Shown here: positions 1-9,025 of the stretch, in pieces
Layout of the letters: every line of letters begins with the position of its first letter
Position numbering within the stretch: the first letter of the stretch is position 1
Assembly (NCBI RefSeq): GCF_000243455.1
Contig: NZ_AGJL01000005.1
Location: forward strand, 1-46,473
Reading direction: 5' to 3'
DNA from: Methanotorris formicicus Mc-S-70
GTDB taxonomy: Archaea; AGJL01; Methanococci; Methanococcales; Methanococcaceae
DNA: 46,473 nt
The notes under the pieces: model-generated
What the model was told of the DNA's origin: nothing
Seen by the model: the letters and a program-made list of their open reading frames with translations, nothing else
Database searches by the model: none
Position numbers and translations under genes: made by a program

Positions 1-59
1 ACCTTCAACTATTTTTTTGATACTATATATCTATTGAGTTATATATTTAATGTTTTGAT

Positions 60-790
60 GGGAACTACGGTAAATATTTACTTATGAAATAATCGAACTT
101 CCATTTATCGCCTTTTTTATACTCTTTTTCGAGTGTAGTATTTTACTCTACCGTTCTTTGGGATAAAACTTATGTAATTACAGTTGTATCTCAAAAATCT
201 TTATGATGTTAAAGTCCTTAAACTCCCTATCGATTAAAGCTATAAGTTTCTTTGGGTTTATTTTTAATTTCGTTAATAACAAAATCTAAAATCTCCTCTA
301 CATACTTAGATAGGGGCTTTTTATCAACTTCAATAATATCGCAATAAACTACTAAACGAATTTGTATGTAAAACACCTACGATATATTTATACGAACCAG
401 AACTTCCCCTTTCTTTCTTAAATTTATGAATTATATTGCAGGTCTCTGAATATTTTCCATAATATCCTTCAAAGTGGGTATCTATCGATAAATAAACGTT
501 TCTTTTTAATGTTTTTTTATATCGTCCCTTATGATTTAACATAAGATTTATATGCCTCTTTTATCATAGATATATCTGCGTTCTTTATGTATCGATAGTA
601 GGAATCTACCGAAGGGTAATTTAACTTGCCAATCGTTTCTAAGTATGTGCTTTCCATGGCTTTAATTAATCCCTTTGTGTAGTCCTCAGTTCTATATATT
701 TTCGGATTGGTTAGTATTCTACTAATAAAATCGTTTAAATAGTTAATAACTCTCAGTGCATAAATTTTTAGTTCATGAAATCTCCTCCTT
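60..790 (-). pseudogene. Decayed DDE transposase (IS remnant A)
   Basis: Read on the minus strand, the segment gives consecutive pieces of one transposase in different frames. A piece from about 740 to 541 contains YLETIGKLNYPSVDSYYRY and stops where the next frame opens. A 70-residue piece (330-542) contains LSIDTHFEGYYGK, which fits a first catalytic Asp. A frame-shifted piece near 205-260 contains LIALIDREFKDF, which fits a second Asp. A tail near 65-150 contains EKEYKKGDKWKFDYFISK. At least three frameshifts or stops break it, so it is inactive. No terminal inverted repeat could be found. It differs from the other IS remnants in the window. The IS family is not recognised with confidence. 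Confidence 0.6.
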
Positions 791-932
791 TTATTTTTTT
801 AATAGATTTATTGCGTATTATTAAATATTAACTTTTCTGTTTTATAGTATGATGTTCGAGATACTGGTTAATGGATAATACCTTAAATATTTAAATTAAT
901 TGATGAATTGATAAAGAATAAAAAAGAAGAAA

Positions 933-2867
933 TTAAAATCCAAGCAATCTTCCAATTTGATAGACAATAATTCCTATCACTGTTGCAAGTATTAGGTTGT
1001 ATGATGTCCCAAATAACGTCCACTTCAGACTTCTTGTTTCTGTATAGATTGCTGCAATTGTTGCCAAACATGGGATGTAGATAACTGAAACTAAGCATAG
1101 AACGAATGCCTGCAGTGGTGTTAGGTATTTTGTCACGTCCCCATACACAATACTCAATGTGGAAACCACCAACTCCTTTGCAAATATCCCAAATACCAAC
1201 GCTATTGCTCCCCTCCAATCCAATCCCATTAAAAGAGTTATGTGCTCAAGAACCTTCCCAACGACCATTGCATAACTATTCTCTATATTCGGATAGTTGG
1301 TTACATAGTAGAATATTAATGAACCAAGTGCAATTATGGTCCCTGCTTTTATCAGGAATTCTTTGCTTCTTTCCCATGTCATCTTTAAAACATTTCTCCA
1401 ATCTGGTGTCCTATATGGTGGAAGTTCAAATATAAATTGCTCAGTTTCTCCTTTAAACAATATTTTTCCAAATAAAAGGGACACAAAGAGCATCAAACCT
1501 ATTGTTGTTAATATTATGGATAAAGTAAATAACGCCTTGTATGATGCAAAGAATGCCCCTGCCAAAAATCCAATCACTACAAACCTCGCTGAACATGGTA
1601 TCAATGGATTCACCAATATGGTTAATAGCCTATCTCTTGGACTTTCAATTATTCTCGTTGCCATTATGCCCGGAACGTTGCATCCAAAACTTAGAATTAT
1701 TGGGATAAATGATTTTCCACTCAAACCAAATTTTGACATTATTGAATGCATCAACGCTGCAACCCTTGCTAAATATCCACAATCCTCTAAAATTGATAAA
1801 GATAGCATAATTAAAACTATTTGTGGATAGAACTCCAAAACCCCCCCAACACCTTGCAACAACCCATCAACAATAAATCCCTTATATAATGGAGGTAAGG
1901 CGTTAGATAAAACACCCCCAATAAACTCAAAAAATTCACCTATAACCTCAGAAAAAATCCCTCCAATACCAAAAACAAAATTATACATCAGATACATAAC
2001 ACATGCAAATATCACTGTCCCATAGATTGGATGTACCATAATGACATCAATATCATCATGAATCTCAGTAAAAACAAGGATGTCCTTTAATAACTCATCA
2101 CAAACCCTATACCTTTCTTCAACAATATAACTTTCAATATCGTGCTTTATTTCTCTCTCAACTTTTTCCTTTAATTTTGCCACATAATCCATGAATTCTT
2201 CATTGTTTTTGAATATCTCCAAAACCTCTGGATCTCCTTCGAGTAGGGATAGGGCAATCCACCTCTTTGGAAGTTTGGCAAACTTCTCTGATTTCAGAAT
2301 ACCATCTAACTTTTCAATAATCCCCTCTACACACTCTTCCAATATTGGAGAGTATTTTATTACTTTTGGTTTTCTTGGTTTGTAATTGTATATTGCTTTT
2401 TTTAAATCATCTATGCCTATCTTATGCCTTCCAGATGTTTTTATAACAGGTAGGTTTAATTTTTCACTTAATTTTTTTTCATCCACATGCATGCCAAATT
2501 TTTCCACTTCATCGATTAAATTTAAACATAGGATTGGGCTCTTTCCCATTTCAAGTAACTGCAAAGTTAGATATAAATTCCTATTTATATTTGGGGTGTC
2601 AATTATGTTTAAAATAATTGCATCATCATTTTCTATTAAAAAATCCCTTGCAATTTTTTGATCTATTGAATTTGACATTAACGAGTAAATTCCCGGTAAA
2701 TCAACAACTGTAAATTCTTTATCTTTATATCTTAAAATTCCCTCTTTTTTTTCAACAGTAACTCCTGGCCAATTTCCAATGTATTGATTACTCCCAGTTA
2801 ATTCGTTAAATATTGTACTTTTTCCAACGTTTGGTTGTCCAACTAATGCCACTACATTATTACCCAT
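933..2867 (-). CDS. feoB: Ferrous iron transport protein B (FeoB)
   Basis: FeoB is a membrane Fe2+ importer with an N-terminal GTPase domain. The sequence shows G1 GQPNVGKST at about residues 10-18, G3 DLPGIYS near 57, and G4 NLID near 110. A helical linker follows, then the membrane half with the typical FGCNVPGIMATR motif and a second copy-like segment containing FAKELVVS. At 644 residues it matches short archaeal FeoB proteins. The start ATG at 2867 follows a GGAGGGAACATA ribosome site. It lies 50 bases downstream of feoA on the same strand, and the two are probably cotranscribed. Iron control is likely; see the palindrome at 3164-3182. Confidence 0.96.
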   Translation of the reverse strand: MGNNVVALVGQPNVGKSTIFNELTGSNQYIGNWPGVTVEKKEGILRYKDKEFTVVDLPGIYSLMSNSIDQKIARDFLIENDDAIILNIIDTPNINRNLYLTLQLLEMGKSPILCLNLIDEVEKFGMHVDEKKLSEKLNLPVIKTSGRHKIGIDDLKKAIYNYKPRKPKVIKYSPILEECVEGIIEKLDGILKSEKFAKLPKRWIALSLLEGDPEVLEIFKNNEEFMDYVAKLKEKVEREIKHDIESYIVEERYRVCDELLKDILVFTEIHDDIDVIMVHPIYGTVIFACVMYLMYNFVFGIGGIFSEVIGEFFEFIGGVLSNALPPLYKGFIVDGLLQGVGGVLEFYPQIVLIMLSLSILEDCGYLARVAALMHSIMSKFGLSGKSFIPIILSFGCNVPGIMATRIIESPRDRLLTILVNPLIPCSARFVVIGFLAGAFFASYKALFTLSIILTTIGLMLFVSLLFGKILFKGETEQFIFELPPYRTPDWRNVLKMTWERSKEFLIKAGTIIALGSLIFYYVTNYPNIENSYAMVVGKVLEHITLLMGLDWRGAIALVFGIFAKELVVSTLSIVYGDVTKYLTPLQAFVLCLVSVIYIPCLATIAAIYTETRSLKWTLFGTSYNLILATVIGIIVYQIGRLLGF

Positions 2868-2917
2868 TATGTTCCCTCCTATTTAGAAAAGTTATATGGA
2901 TTAATGTTTTCAAAAAA

Positions 2918-3133
2918 CTACTCCACAAATATCTTGCTAACCATGCCCCTACCAAGTGCTATTTTTGTGTTTCCAACTTTAACTAAGATGGGACCTTTAT
3001 TTCCAAAATTTATAGATTTTATTTTCTTTCCTGGATATATACCCAACTCGTAGAATTTCATCTTACGTCCATGTCCTCCTAAGATATCTTTAACCACATA
3101 AACCCCAGGTTTTTTGTTCAATAGGTTTTCCAT
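2918..3133 (-). CDS. feoA: Ferrous iron transport protein A (FeoA)
   Basis: FeoA is a small SH3-like cytosolic partner of FeoB. The roughly 71-residue protein contains the family pattern GRKMKFYELGIYPGKKIKSI and ends with the GNTKIALGRGMVSKIFV strand typical of FeoA. The open frame extends up to 3166, but the ATG at 3133 is preferred because GGTGAGATTC lies directly before it and the protein then has the usual FeoA length. It precedes feoB in the same orientation. Confidence 0.93.
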   Translation of the reverse strand: MENLLNKKPGVYVVKDILGGHGRKMKFYELGIYPGKKIKSINFGNKGPILVKVGNTKIALGRGMVSKIFVE

Positions 3134-3163
3134 GAATCTCACCAAATATATAAATATTAACGT

Positions 3164-3182
3164 CACTTAAATAATTTAAGTG
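3164..3182. promoter_or_regulatory. Perfect 19-bp palindrome upstream of feoAB
   Basis: CACTTAAAT-A-ATTTAAGTG is a perfect 9-bp inverted repeat around a single base. It ends 31 bases before the feoA start and overlaps AT-rich sequence that could serve as the feoA TATA region. Its size and place fit an operator for an iron-responsive repressor (DtxR-type regulators bind palindromes near promoters of feo genes). The regulator is not in this window and the assignment is inference. Confidence 0.45.
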
Positions 3183-3460
3183 CATTAAAATATTTTTTAA
3201 AAAATTATAATGTTGTCAAAAATCATTCTCAAAATTTAAATTCGCTTAAATTAACTTGATGGTTTAAATATATATAATTTTTGGTATCGTACATTAATAT
3301 TTTTAAATAATTTGAAATTATAACATAGCGCTGCAAAACAAACGACTACAATCTGCACAACCATATGTTTTTAATTCAAAACATAGAGATATACAATAAA
3401 AATTTTAATAAATTAATTTTAATAAATTATTACACAATTTGCATGATTGTGGGGGAAAAG

Positions 3461-4264
3461 ATGATAAAGGTAAATGTAAAGAATTTGATTAAGCATTTTG
3501 GGGATAAAAAGGCAGTTGATGGCATTTCTTTTGAGGTTTATGAGGGGGAAATATTTGGACTCTTAGGACATAATGGAGCAGGAAAAACAACAACACTAAG
3601 AACTATAGCGGGTATTATTAACGACTATGATGGAAAAGTTGAGGTTAATGGAAGAATTGGCTACCTTCCAGAAGAGAGGGGGCTTTATAAGGATGAGAAG
3701 GTGAAAGATGTTTTAGCATTTTTTGGTGGATTAGCAGGAATGAGAAAAGAAGAACTTAAAAATCAAATAGAATATTGGCTAAAAAAACTGAATGTATATA
3801 AATACAAAAATCAAAAGATAAAAACACTCTCCAAAGGAAACCAACAAAAGATACAATTTATAGTATCTGTTTTACATAATCCAGATATAGTTATATTGGA
3901 TGAGCCATTTTCTGGACTCGATGTATTTAATATCAACCTTCTAAAGAAAATCCTCTTCGAATTAAAAGACGATGGGAAGAGTATTATCTTATCTACACAT
4001 CAACTTGAAAAGATAGAGAAGTTTTGTTATAGAGTTTTGATATTAAAGGAAGGAAAGGTTGTTCATTATGGGAGGATAGATGAAATATGTCATAAAAAAG
4101 TTGCATACATAGAGTATGTCAAAGATGGAAAGTTGATAAAACAGAACTTGCCATATAAAGAGGCAATATCTTTAATAAAAAATGAAGAAATCTTAAAAAA
4201 CCTCGTAAAGTTTGAAGTGAGAAATTCCTTAGAGGATTTATTTTTGGAGGGAGGTAGTATTTGA
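3461..4264 (+). CDS. ABC-2 type exporter, ATP-binding subunit (NatA-like)
   Basis: This is the ATPase subunit of an ABC-2 export system. It has Walker A GHNGAGKTT, the signature LSKGNQQKIQF, Walker B DIVILDEPFSGLD and the H-loop STHQLEK in the expected order. Its C-terminal extension of about 80 residues is typical of NatA-like ATPases. The start at 3461 is chosen because GGGGGAAAAG sits just before it; longer starts back to 3365 would add an AT-rich, non-conserved extension. The permease gene follows after a 128-base gap that contains a palindromic insertion. The substrate is unknown; NatAB of Bacillus exports sodium, but this cannot be read from the sequence. Confidence 0.88.
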   Translation: MIKVNVKNLIKHFGDKKAVDGISFEVYEGEIFGLLGHNGAGKTTTLRTIAGIINDYDGKVEVNGRIGYLPEERGLYKDEKVKDVLAFFGGLAGMRKEELKNQIEYWLKKLNVYKYKNQKIKTLSKGNQQKIQFIVSVLHNPDIVILDEPFSGLDVFNINLLKKILFELKDDGKSIILSTHQLEKIEKFCYRVLILKEGKVVHYGRIDEICHKKVAYIEYVKDGKLIKQNLPYKEAISLIKNEEILKNLVKFEVRNSLEDLFLEGGSI

Positions 4265-4269
4265 AGAAT

Positions 4270-4375
4270 TAATGTTTATTGGGAGAGAATTAAAAGAAAC
4301 TTTTAAAAATTTCATCAAAGAGATGCATCACCTCGTTTCACTCTGATGCCCTCGTAGGTTTCATAATGTTTATTG
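4270..4375 (+). repeat. Palindromic insertion E1 with 12-bp flanking duplication
   Basis: The 12-mer TAATGTTTATTG occurs at 4270-4281 and again at 4364-4375. The insert between them has AGAAACTTTTAAAAATTTCATCA followed by a hairpin: GCATCA (4324-4329) pairs with TGATGC (4344-4349). This is the architecture also seen at 11612-11775 and 35326-35394. The insert separates the two ABC genes, yet a clean GGTGAGAGG ribosome site and ATG remain for the permease. The upstream copy opens a 24-codon frame (ATG 4272, stop ending at 4346). Confidence 0.7.
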
Positions 4376-4391
4376 ATCCATTGGTGAGAGG

Positions 4392-5597
4392 ATGAAGATA
4401 AACACATCTAAAATAAAAACCATCGCTAAGCATGAGATATTATCTACAATAAAAAGAAAGCAGTTTCTTATTGGTACTGTTGGAGTTCCGTTAGTTATGA
4501 TAATTATTGCCGTTATTGGGTTTTATTTCTCTTCCGATATTGGAAATTTAAAAATTGGATATATTGATTACTTTGGGACAGATATACCAAATAAAATCAC
4601 AAAATACAATCCAGTCCAACAGAAGAACATTACCATATATTTTATTAAGTATAATGATACTAAAAAGGGAAAAAATGATGTAATGATGGGGAAGGTAGAT
4701 GTTTTGGCAATAATTCCAAAGGATTATTTGGACACTGGAAAGATTACAATATATTCCACAACAAAATCCATAAACCCAACAATAACAGAAACCCTTAGGA
4801 ACTTGTTGGTTGAAACACTTTTAAAAGATAAAGTAGATAATAAAACTTACAACCGTGTAAAATCTCCATTAAGCCTTGAAATATACAGCATAAGTGAAAA
4901 TGGTGAAGAAAAAGAAAGTGTATTTTCCCAAATATTGCCCATAGGGTTCGTTGTGATTTTGTACATTGCCATTACAACGGTTTCTGGGTTGATTGTGGGC
5001 AATACAATTGAAGAAAAAGAACACCGTATAATGGAAGTTCTCCTCTCATTCACAAATGCAGAAAACATTATGATTGGGAAGATTTTGGGTATTTCTGTTG
5101 TTGGTTTAGTTCAAATATCAATATGGCTCATGTTTGCATTACCAGTAGTTGTTGCCTATGCCCTTAAGATATCCATGTTTTTGGTTGTTATGGCAATTGT
5201 GTTCTTTATATTGGCTTACTTATTCTATACTTCTTTACTTTGTGGAATTGCCTCACTATATACAAATCCAAAAGACGCAAGTCAGATAATTGCACCAATA
5301 GTAATCATCCAAACAATCCCATTTATGATGTTAAATCTCATCATAACCAATCCAAATCATTATATAGTAAAAATCCTTTCTTATATTCCATTTACAGCAC
5401 CACAAGTTATGTTAATGAGGTTATCTATAACCAACTTAGAGGTTTGGGAATTGGCATTATCCCTACTAATCATGATTTTATCGACAATATTGTCGTTTAT
5501 CATTTCAATAAAACTCTTCAAAATAGGAACTCTTATCTATGAGGAGAACATGTCATTAAAAAAGGTTCTTAAAATTTTGAGGAATAGTAAATCTTAA
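4392..5597 (+). CDS. ABC-2 type exporter, permease subunit (NatB-like)
   Basis: This is the membrane partner of the ATPase at 3461. The N-terminal hydrophobic segment (about residues 25-50, ending FYFSSDIG) is followed by an external domain of roughly 120 residues, then a run of five to six membrane segments starting at ILPIGFVVILYIAIT. It carries the ABC-2 signature region GNTIEEKEHRIMEVLLSF, and this topology is standard for NatB/ABC-2 permeases. The start follows GGTGAGAGG. The last 30 residues are basic and cytosolic. The substrate is not evident. Confidence 0.85.
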   Translation: MKINTSKIKTIAKHEILSTIKRKQFLIGTVGVPLVMIIIAVIGFYFSSDIGNLKIGYIDYFGTDIPNKITKYNPVQQKNITIYFIKYNDTKKGKNDVMMGKVDVLAIIPKDYLDTGKITIYSTTKSINPTITETLRNLLVETLLKDKVDNKTYNRVKSPLSLEIYSISENGEEKESVFSQILPIGFVVILYIAITTVSGLIVGNTIEEKEHRIMEVLLSFTNAENIMIGKILGISVVGLVQISIWLMFALPVVVAYALKISMFLVVMAIVFFILAYLFYTSLLCGIASLYTNPKDASQIIAPIVIIQTIPFMMLNLIITNPNHYIVKILSYIPFTAPQVMLMRLSITNLEVWELALSLLIMILSTILSFIISIKLFKIGTLIYEENMSLKKVLKILRNSKS

Positions 5598-5684
5598 TTC
5601 CTTAACTTAAAACTTAAATATAAAATAGAATGATAGTTTGCGTTATAACTGCCTAACAAAAATTAAAAAGATGATTTATTATTC

Positions 5685-6351
5685 AGGTTGTCGAAAAATA
5701 TTAAATAATCGATAATAAATAATAGGAAATATGAAGCAAGATAAAAATGACAAAATAGAGATAAAAAATAAAAGTTCTAAGAAACGGAACGGATATTGAA
5801 TAGATAATGCGTTTTTATCATCACTGCTTACTTTCACGTATATTATTATAGATAATTTACTAAATCAACCCTCCAACAAACTATATATAGCAGACTCTAC
5901 GGGTGTTTCCATAAATAGATTATACTGTGAATGTATTCACGGAGGAAAGCGAACTAACCGATTGGTGTATGATAAATTACACATTTTAGCCTACTACTAT
6001 CCAAAACAAGGTTATATCCCAATAGTTTCTGCTCGTTGGGGTGAAGGTCATAGTTCTGATAGTACCAACCTGTTAGAAATGGTTAAACAGGTGGATTTTT
6101 TAGATAATGAATATCTATTGGCTGATAGAGGATATGATTGCTGTGAATTGTTTGAATACTTACTACAACACAATATCACCCCAATAGTCAAAACAAAAGA
6201 GTTTAAATGGAATTACAAAGTCAGTAAAAGTTAGAAAAACCATTAAAAATCTGTTTAACAAATAGTGCATAATATATTAACACTAATTAAAGTATTAATA
6301 TTAAAACATATAATACCGAATAAATCTACCAATTCAATTATTCGACAACCT
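5685..6351 (+). mobile_element. Internally deleted insertion sequence (IS remnant B)
   Basis: Inverted ends AGGTTGTCGAA (left, from 5685) and TTCGACAACCT (right, to 6351) bound a 667-base element. TATTATTC flanks both ends (5677-5684 and, one base off, 6353-6360), consistent with an 8-bp target duplication. Only part of a transposase is left inside, and its last catalytic region is missing. It may still be mobilised in trans because both ends survive. Confidence 0.75.
5731..6234 (+). pseudogene. IS5-like transposase fragment
   Basis: An ATG at 5731 opens a short frame that hits TGA at 5797. The same frame then continues to 6234 with ADSTGVS near 5896 (first catalytic Asp), ARWGEGHSSDS, and LLADRGYDC (second catalytic Asp near 6120). 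The frame stops soon after TPIVKTKEF, before any catalytic Glu region. The ADSTG and ADRGYD motifs are those of IS5-type DDE transposases. The in-frame stop and missing C-terminus make it non-functional. Confidence 0.75.
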
Positions 6352-6409
6352 CTATTATTCTAAAACATTTAAATCTGCAAAACTTGAAATTTGTTATAGT
6401 GGTGAAATC

Positions 6410-7951
6410 ATGAGATTTGAACTTGACGGGAGGATTATATTTAGCAAAGAACTAACTGAAGAAGCAGTAAAAAGTGCAGAAGAGATTATAAAGAATAGTA
6501 GAGAGATATTTTTAAAAGGAGTGCCTAAGGGGAAGGAAGATGAAGCATCAAAGATAGTTGATTACAAATTTGAAGATAACCAGTTAAAATTAAAAATCGT
6601 CTCAGGAACCTATACGAGAGCACATGAGGGATTGATAAGGTTGAGGAAGCCTCTTGCACAAAAACTTGGAAAAGGGCATAGAATAGGAGTCAGGGATATA
6701 ATTATTGATAATTATGTTATAACAATCCCATCAGAGAGGGCAGAGAATTTAAAAGGTAAGAAAGTCCCAGAATGTGAAGTTGAAGTGAGGGAGAACGAGA
6801 TAAAACTGATATTCAAAGAAGTCGGAGATAGTGAGTTGAAGAGAAACATTATCGATAGGGCAATAAAATTTGTAAAAAATGAATTAGAAAAAGAGGAGAA
6901 GGATTTAACCTTTGAGGTTTGCAAAATCCCACCTGGAACAATAGTTAGCGAATACAAGGCAAAGAGGAAAATTACCTTTGACAAAGATCCAACAGAAGTT
7001 GCTGAAAAATTGGGATGGGTTAAGAAATTCCCTGGGAGGGGGCAGTGGTTCTATGCTCCACCAATAACTGTGTTGTTTAGAGTTATGGAAAGTTTAATTG
7101 TTGAAGAGATTGTTAAAAAACTTAACTTTGAGGAGTGTCTCTTTCCAAAGTTAATTCCATTGGAAGTTATGTATAAGATGAGGTATTTGGAAGGACTCCC
7201 AGAAGGGATGTATTACGTTTGCCCACCAAAAAGGGAGCCAGAGTTGTTTGAGGAATTTGTTAGCGAGATGATGATTAAAAAAGAAATTCCTATTGAAAAA
7301 TTAAAGAACTTGTTGAGAGATCCATCCTATGTCTTAGCACCAGCGCAATGTGAACCTTTCTATCAGTTCTTTGACCATGAACTTATTGATGTTGATAAGC
7401 CAATAAAGTTCTTTGATAGAAGTGGATGGACATACAGATGGGAAGGTGGAGGAGCGAAAGGATTGGATAGGGTTAATGAATTCTTAAGGGTTGAGTGTGT
7501 TTGGATTGGTTCTCCTGAGTTTGTTGAAAAAACAAGAGATGATACCTTAAAATATGCTGAAAAATTGGCGGAGAAATTAGATTTGGAGTATTGGGTTGAG
7601 GTTGGGGATGACCCATTCTACTTGGAAGGAAGGAAAAAAGAAGATAGGGGTATAGAGTTCCCAGATGTTCCAAAGTATGAGATGAGATTACTCTTACCTC
7701 ATGTAAAAGATGAAAGAAAAGGGGTTGCCGTGACATCAGCAAACGTGCATGGAACGCATTTCGTCGAGGGCTTTGGAATTAAGGATTATAAAGGAAGAAA
7801 AGTCTGGACAGGATGTACCGGATATGGGGTAACGAGATGGGTTGTTGGATTCTTAAGTCAATATGGATTTGAGTTTGACGATTGGCCAGAGTTGATAAAA
7901 AAGAAGATTAAAAAACTCCCAGAAGTACCAAAATTAATAACTTGGCCGTAA
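6410..7951 (+). CDS. serS: Type-2 (methanogen-type) serine--tRNA ligase
   Basis: This enzyme charges tRNA-Ser. The sequence is the rare archaeal class that differs from ordinary SerRS. It has an N-terminal tRNA-binding domain (about residues 1-165), then a class II catalytic core with a zinc in the serine pocket. The expected zinc ligands are visible as Cys314 ([11 protein letters not shown]), Glu362 (FLRVECVW) and Cys469 (WTGCTGYG). Motif 2 ([20 protein letters not shown]) and motif 3 ([17 protein letters not shown]) are present. At 513 residues it has the family's usual length. The start ATG follows GGTGAAATC. It stands alone on the plus strand, convergent with serB, another serine gene. 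Confidence 0.96.
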   Translation: MRFELDGRIIFSKELTEEAVKSAEEIIKNSREIFLKGVPKGKEDEASKIVDYKFEDNQLKLKIVSGTYTRAHEGLIRLRKPLAQKLGKGHRIGVRDIIIDNYVITIPSERAENLKGKKVPECEVEVRENEIKLIFKEVGDSELKRNIIDRAIKFVKNELEKEEKDLTFEVCKIPPGTIVSEYKAKRKITFDKDPTEVAEKLGWVKKFPGRGQWFYAPPITVLFRVMESLIVEEIVKKLNFEECLFPKLIPLEVMYKMRYLEGLPEGMYYVCPPKREPELFEEFVSEMMIKKEIPIEKLKNLLRDPSYVLAPAQCEPFYQFFDHELIDVDKPIKFFDRSGWTYRWEGGGAKGLDRVNEFLRVECVWIGSPEFVEKTRDDTLKYAEKLAEKLDLEYWVEVGDDPFYLEGRKKEDRGIEFPDVPKYEMRLLLPHVKDERKGVAVTSANVHGTHFVEGFGIKDYKGRKVWTGCTGYGVTRWVVGFLSQYGFEFDDWPELIKKKIKKLPEVPKLITWP

Positions 7952-7953
7952 TT

Positions 7954-8589
7954 TTAATCTACATGTTTTAAAATTTCCCTTAAATCCTTTTTTTCAATGC
8001 AAATGTCTGCCTTTTCTTTTAAAATTTCTTTTGCACAAAATGCTATCTTTAAACCTGCTTTATTGAACATACTGATGTCATTTGCACCATCACCAACAGC
8101 AATAGTATCCTTTAAATCTACACCTTCTTTTCTTGCGATCTCTTCCAATATATCTCCTTTCGCAGTTTCAGACATTACTGGACCTCTGACTTCTCCAGTT
8201 AATATTCCATCATTTTCTATGAGTTCATTTGCATAGGCATAATCAAGTTCAAGTTTTTCCTTTATTCTTTTAACCGCTATATCAAAACCACCACTAACAA
8301 CACCAACAACATAACCTTTCTTTTTTAGTTCTTTAATTGTCTCTTCTGCACCATTCATCAACTTTATGTTTGATACTGCTTTCTCTACCTTCTCAACTGG
8401 AAGACCTTTTAAAAGAGATACCCTTTTTCTCAATGACTGCTCAAAATTCAATTTTCCTTCCATAGCCTCTTTGGTTATTTTTTTAACTTCTTCTTCAACA
8501 CCTGCCTCTTTTGCAATTTCATCTATGGTTTCACAATCTACCAAAGTACTATCGAAATCAAATAACACTATTTTCTTCTTTCTTTCCAT
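7954..8589 (-). CDS. serB: Phosphoserine phosphatase
   Basis: This HAD-family enzyme performs the last step of serine synthesis, phosphoserine to serine. Motif I is DFDSTLVD (about residues 11-18), motif II lies in VVSGGFD near 99, and motif III is GDGANDISM near 167, with the conserved Lys in SETAKGDIL. The 211-residue length is that of the archaeal enzyme. The ATG follows GGTGATTAA. The stop lies two bases from the convergent serS stop, so the two serine genes face each other tail to tail. Confidence 0.95.
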   Translation of the reverse strand: MERKKKIVLFDFDSTLVDCETIDEIAKEAGVEEEVKKITKEAMEGKLNFEQSLRKRVSLLKGLPVEKVEKAVSNIKLMNGAEETIKELKKKGYVVGVVSGGFDIAVKRIKEKLELDYAYANELIENDGILTGEVRGPVMSETAKGDILEEIARKEGVDLKDTIAVGDGANDISMFNKAGLKIAFCAKEILKEKADICIEKKDLREILKHVD

Positions 8590-8757
8590 TTAATCACCAA
8601 GTAACTACTCATACATCTAAATTTTAAAGTTGTAGTTTTTTACGTTAGATATGATATTGCCTTAATAATCTTCTTTTCAATTAGGGTGTAAAATTTCATA
8701 GGTTTTTAATTTTTAATAAAATCGCATTAAATAAATATTATAAAAAAAGAAAAAACA

Positions 8758-9009
8758 TTATTCAATCTTTTCCAACTTAATCTCATAATCATGAATTACA
8801 GGGTTTGCCAACAACTTTCTACACATCTCATCAACCCTCTCCTTAATCTTCTCTTCATCATCCCCTTCAATCAACAACTCCATACTTTTAAAGGTTTTTG
8901 CATCTTTAACCTCATTATATCCCAAAAAGTTCAAAGCCCTTAATATTGTCCTACCTTCTGGATTCAAAACACCTTTTTTTAATTTGATGATAATCGTTGC
9001 TTTATACAT
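8758..9009 (-). CDS. purS: Phosphoribosylformylglycinamidine synthase, PurS subunit
   Basis: PurS is the small bridging subunit of the three-part FGAM synthase (with PurL and PurQ) in purine synthesis. The 83-residue sequence has the PurS pattern KKGVLNPEGRTILRALNFLGY and the C-terminal NPVIHDYEIKLEKI strand. The start follows GGTGATTTT. It lies 16 bases downstream of purC and is probably cotranscribed. purL and purQ are not in the window. Confidence 0.93.
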   Translation of the reverse strand: MYKATIIIKLKKGVLNPEGRTILRALNFLGYNEVKDAKTFKSMELLIEGDDEEKIKERVDEMCRKLLANPVIHDYEIKLEKIE

Positions 9010-9025
9010 AAAATCACCTTATTTT

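Larger units (their letters stand above)
5629..6384 (+). repeat. Possible decayed TIR element split by IS remnant B
   Basis: AGTTTGCGTTATAACTG at about 5632 matches the left end of the intergenic TIR family (GTTTGCGTTATAAATG). CTGCAAAACT near 6376 could be its opposite end. IS remnant B would then have inserted into it. The right end is weak. Confidence 0.3.

Noticed and set aside
845-880. Possible tRNA T-arm (GTTCGAGATAC)
   Set aside because: No acceptor stem, D-arm or anticodon arm could be fitted around it; no tRNA gene was found in the window.
3365-3460. N-terminal extension of the ABC ATPase
   Set aside because: It is AT-rich, lacks a ribosome site and precedes the normal start of the ATPase fold by 32 residues.
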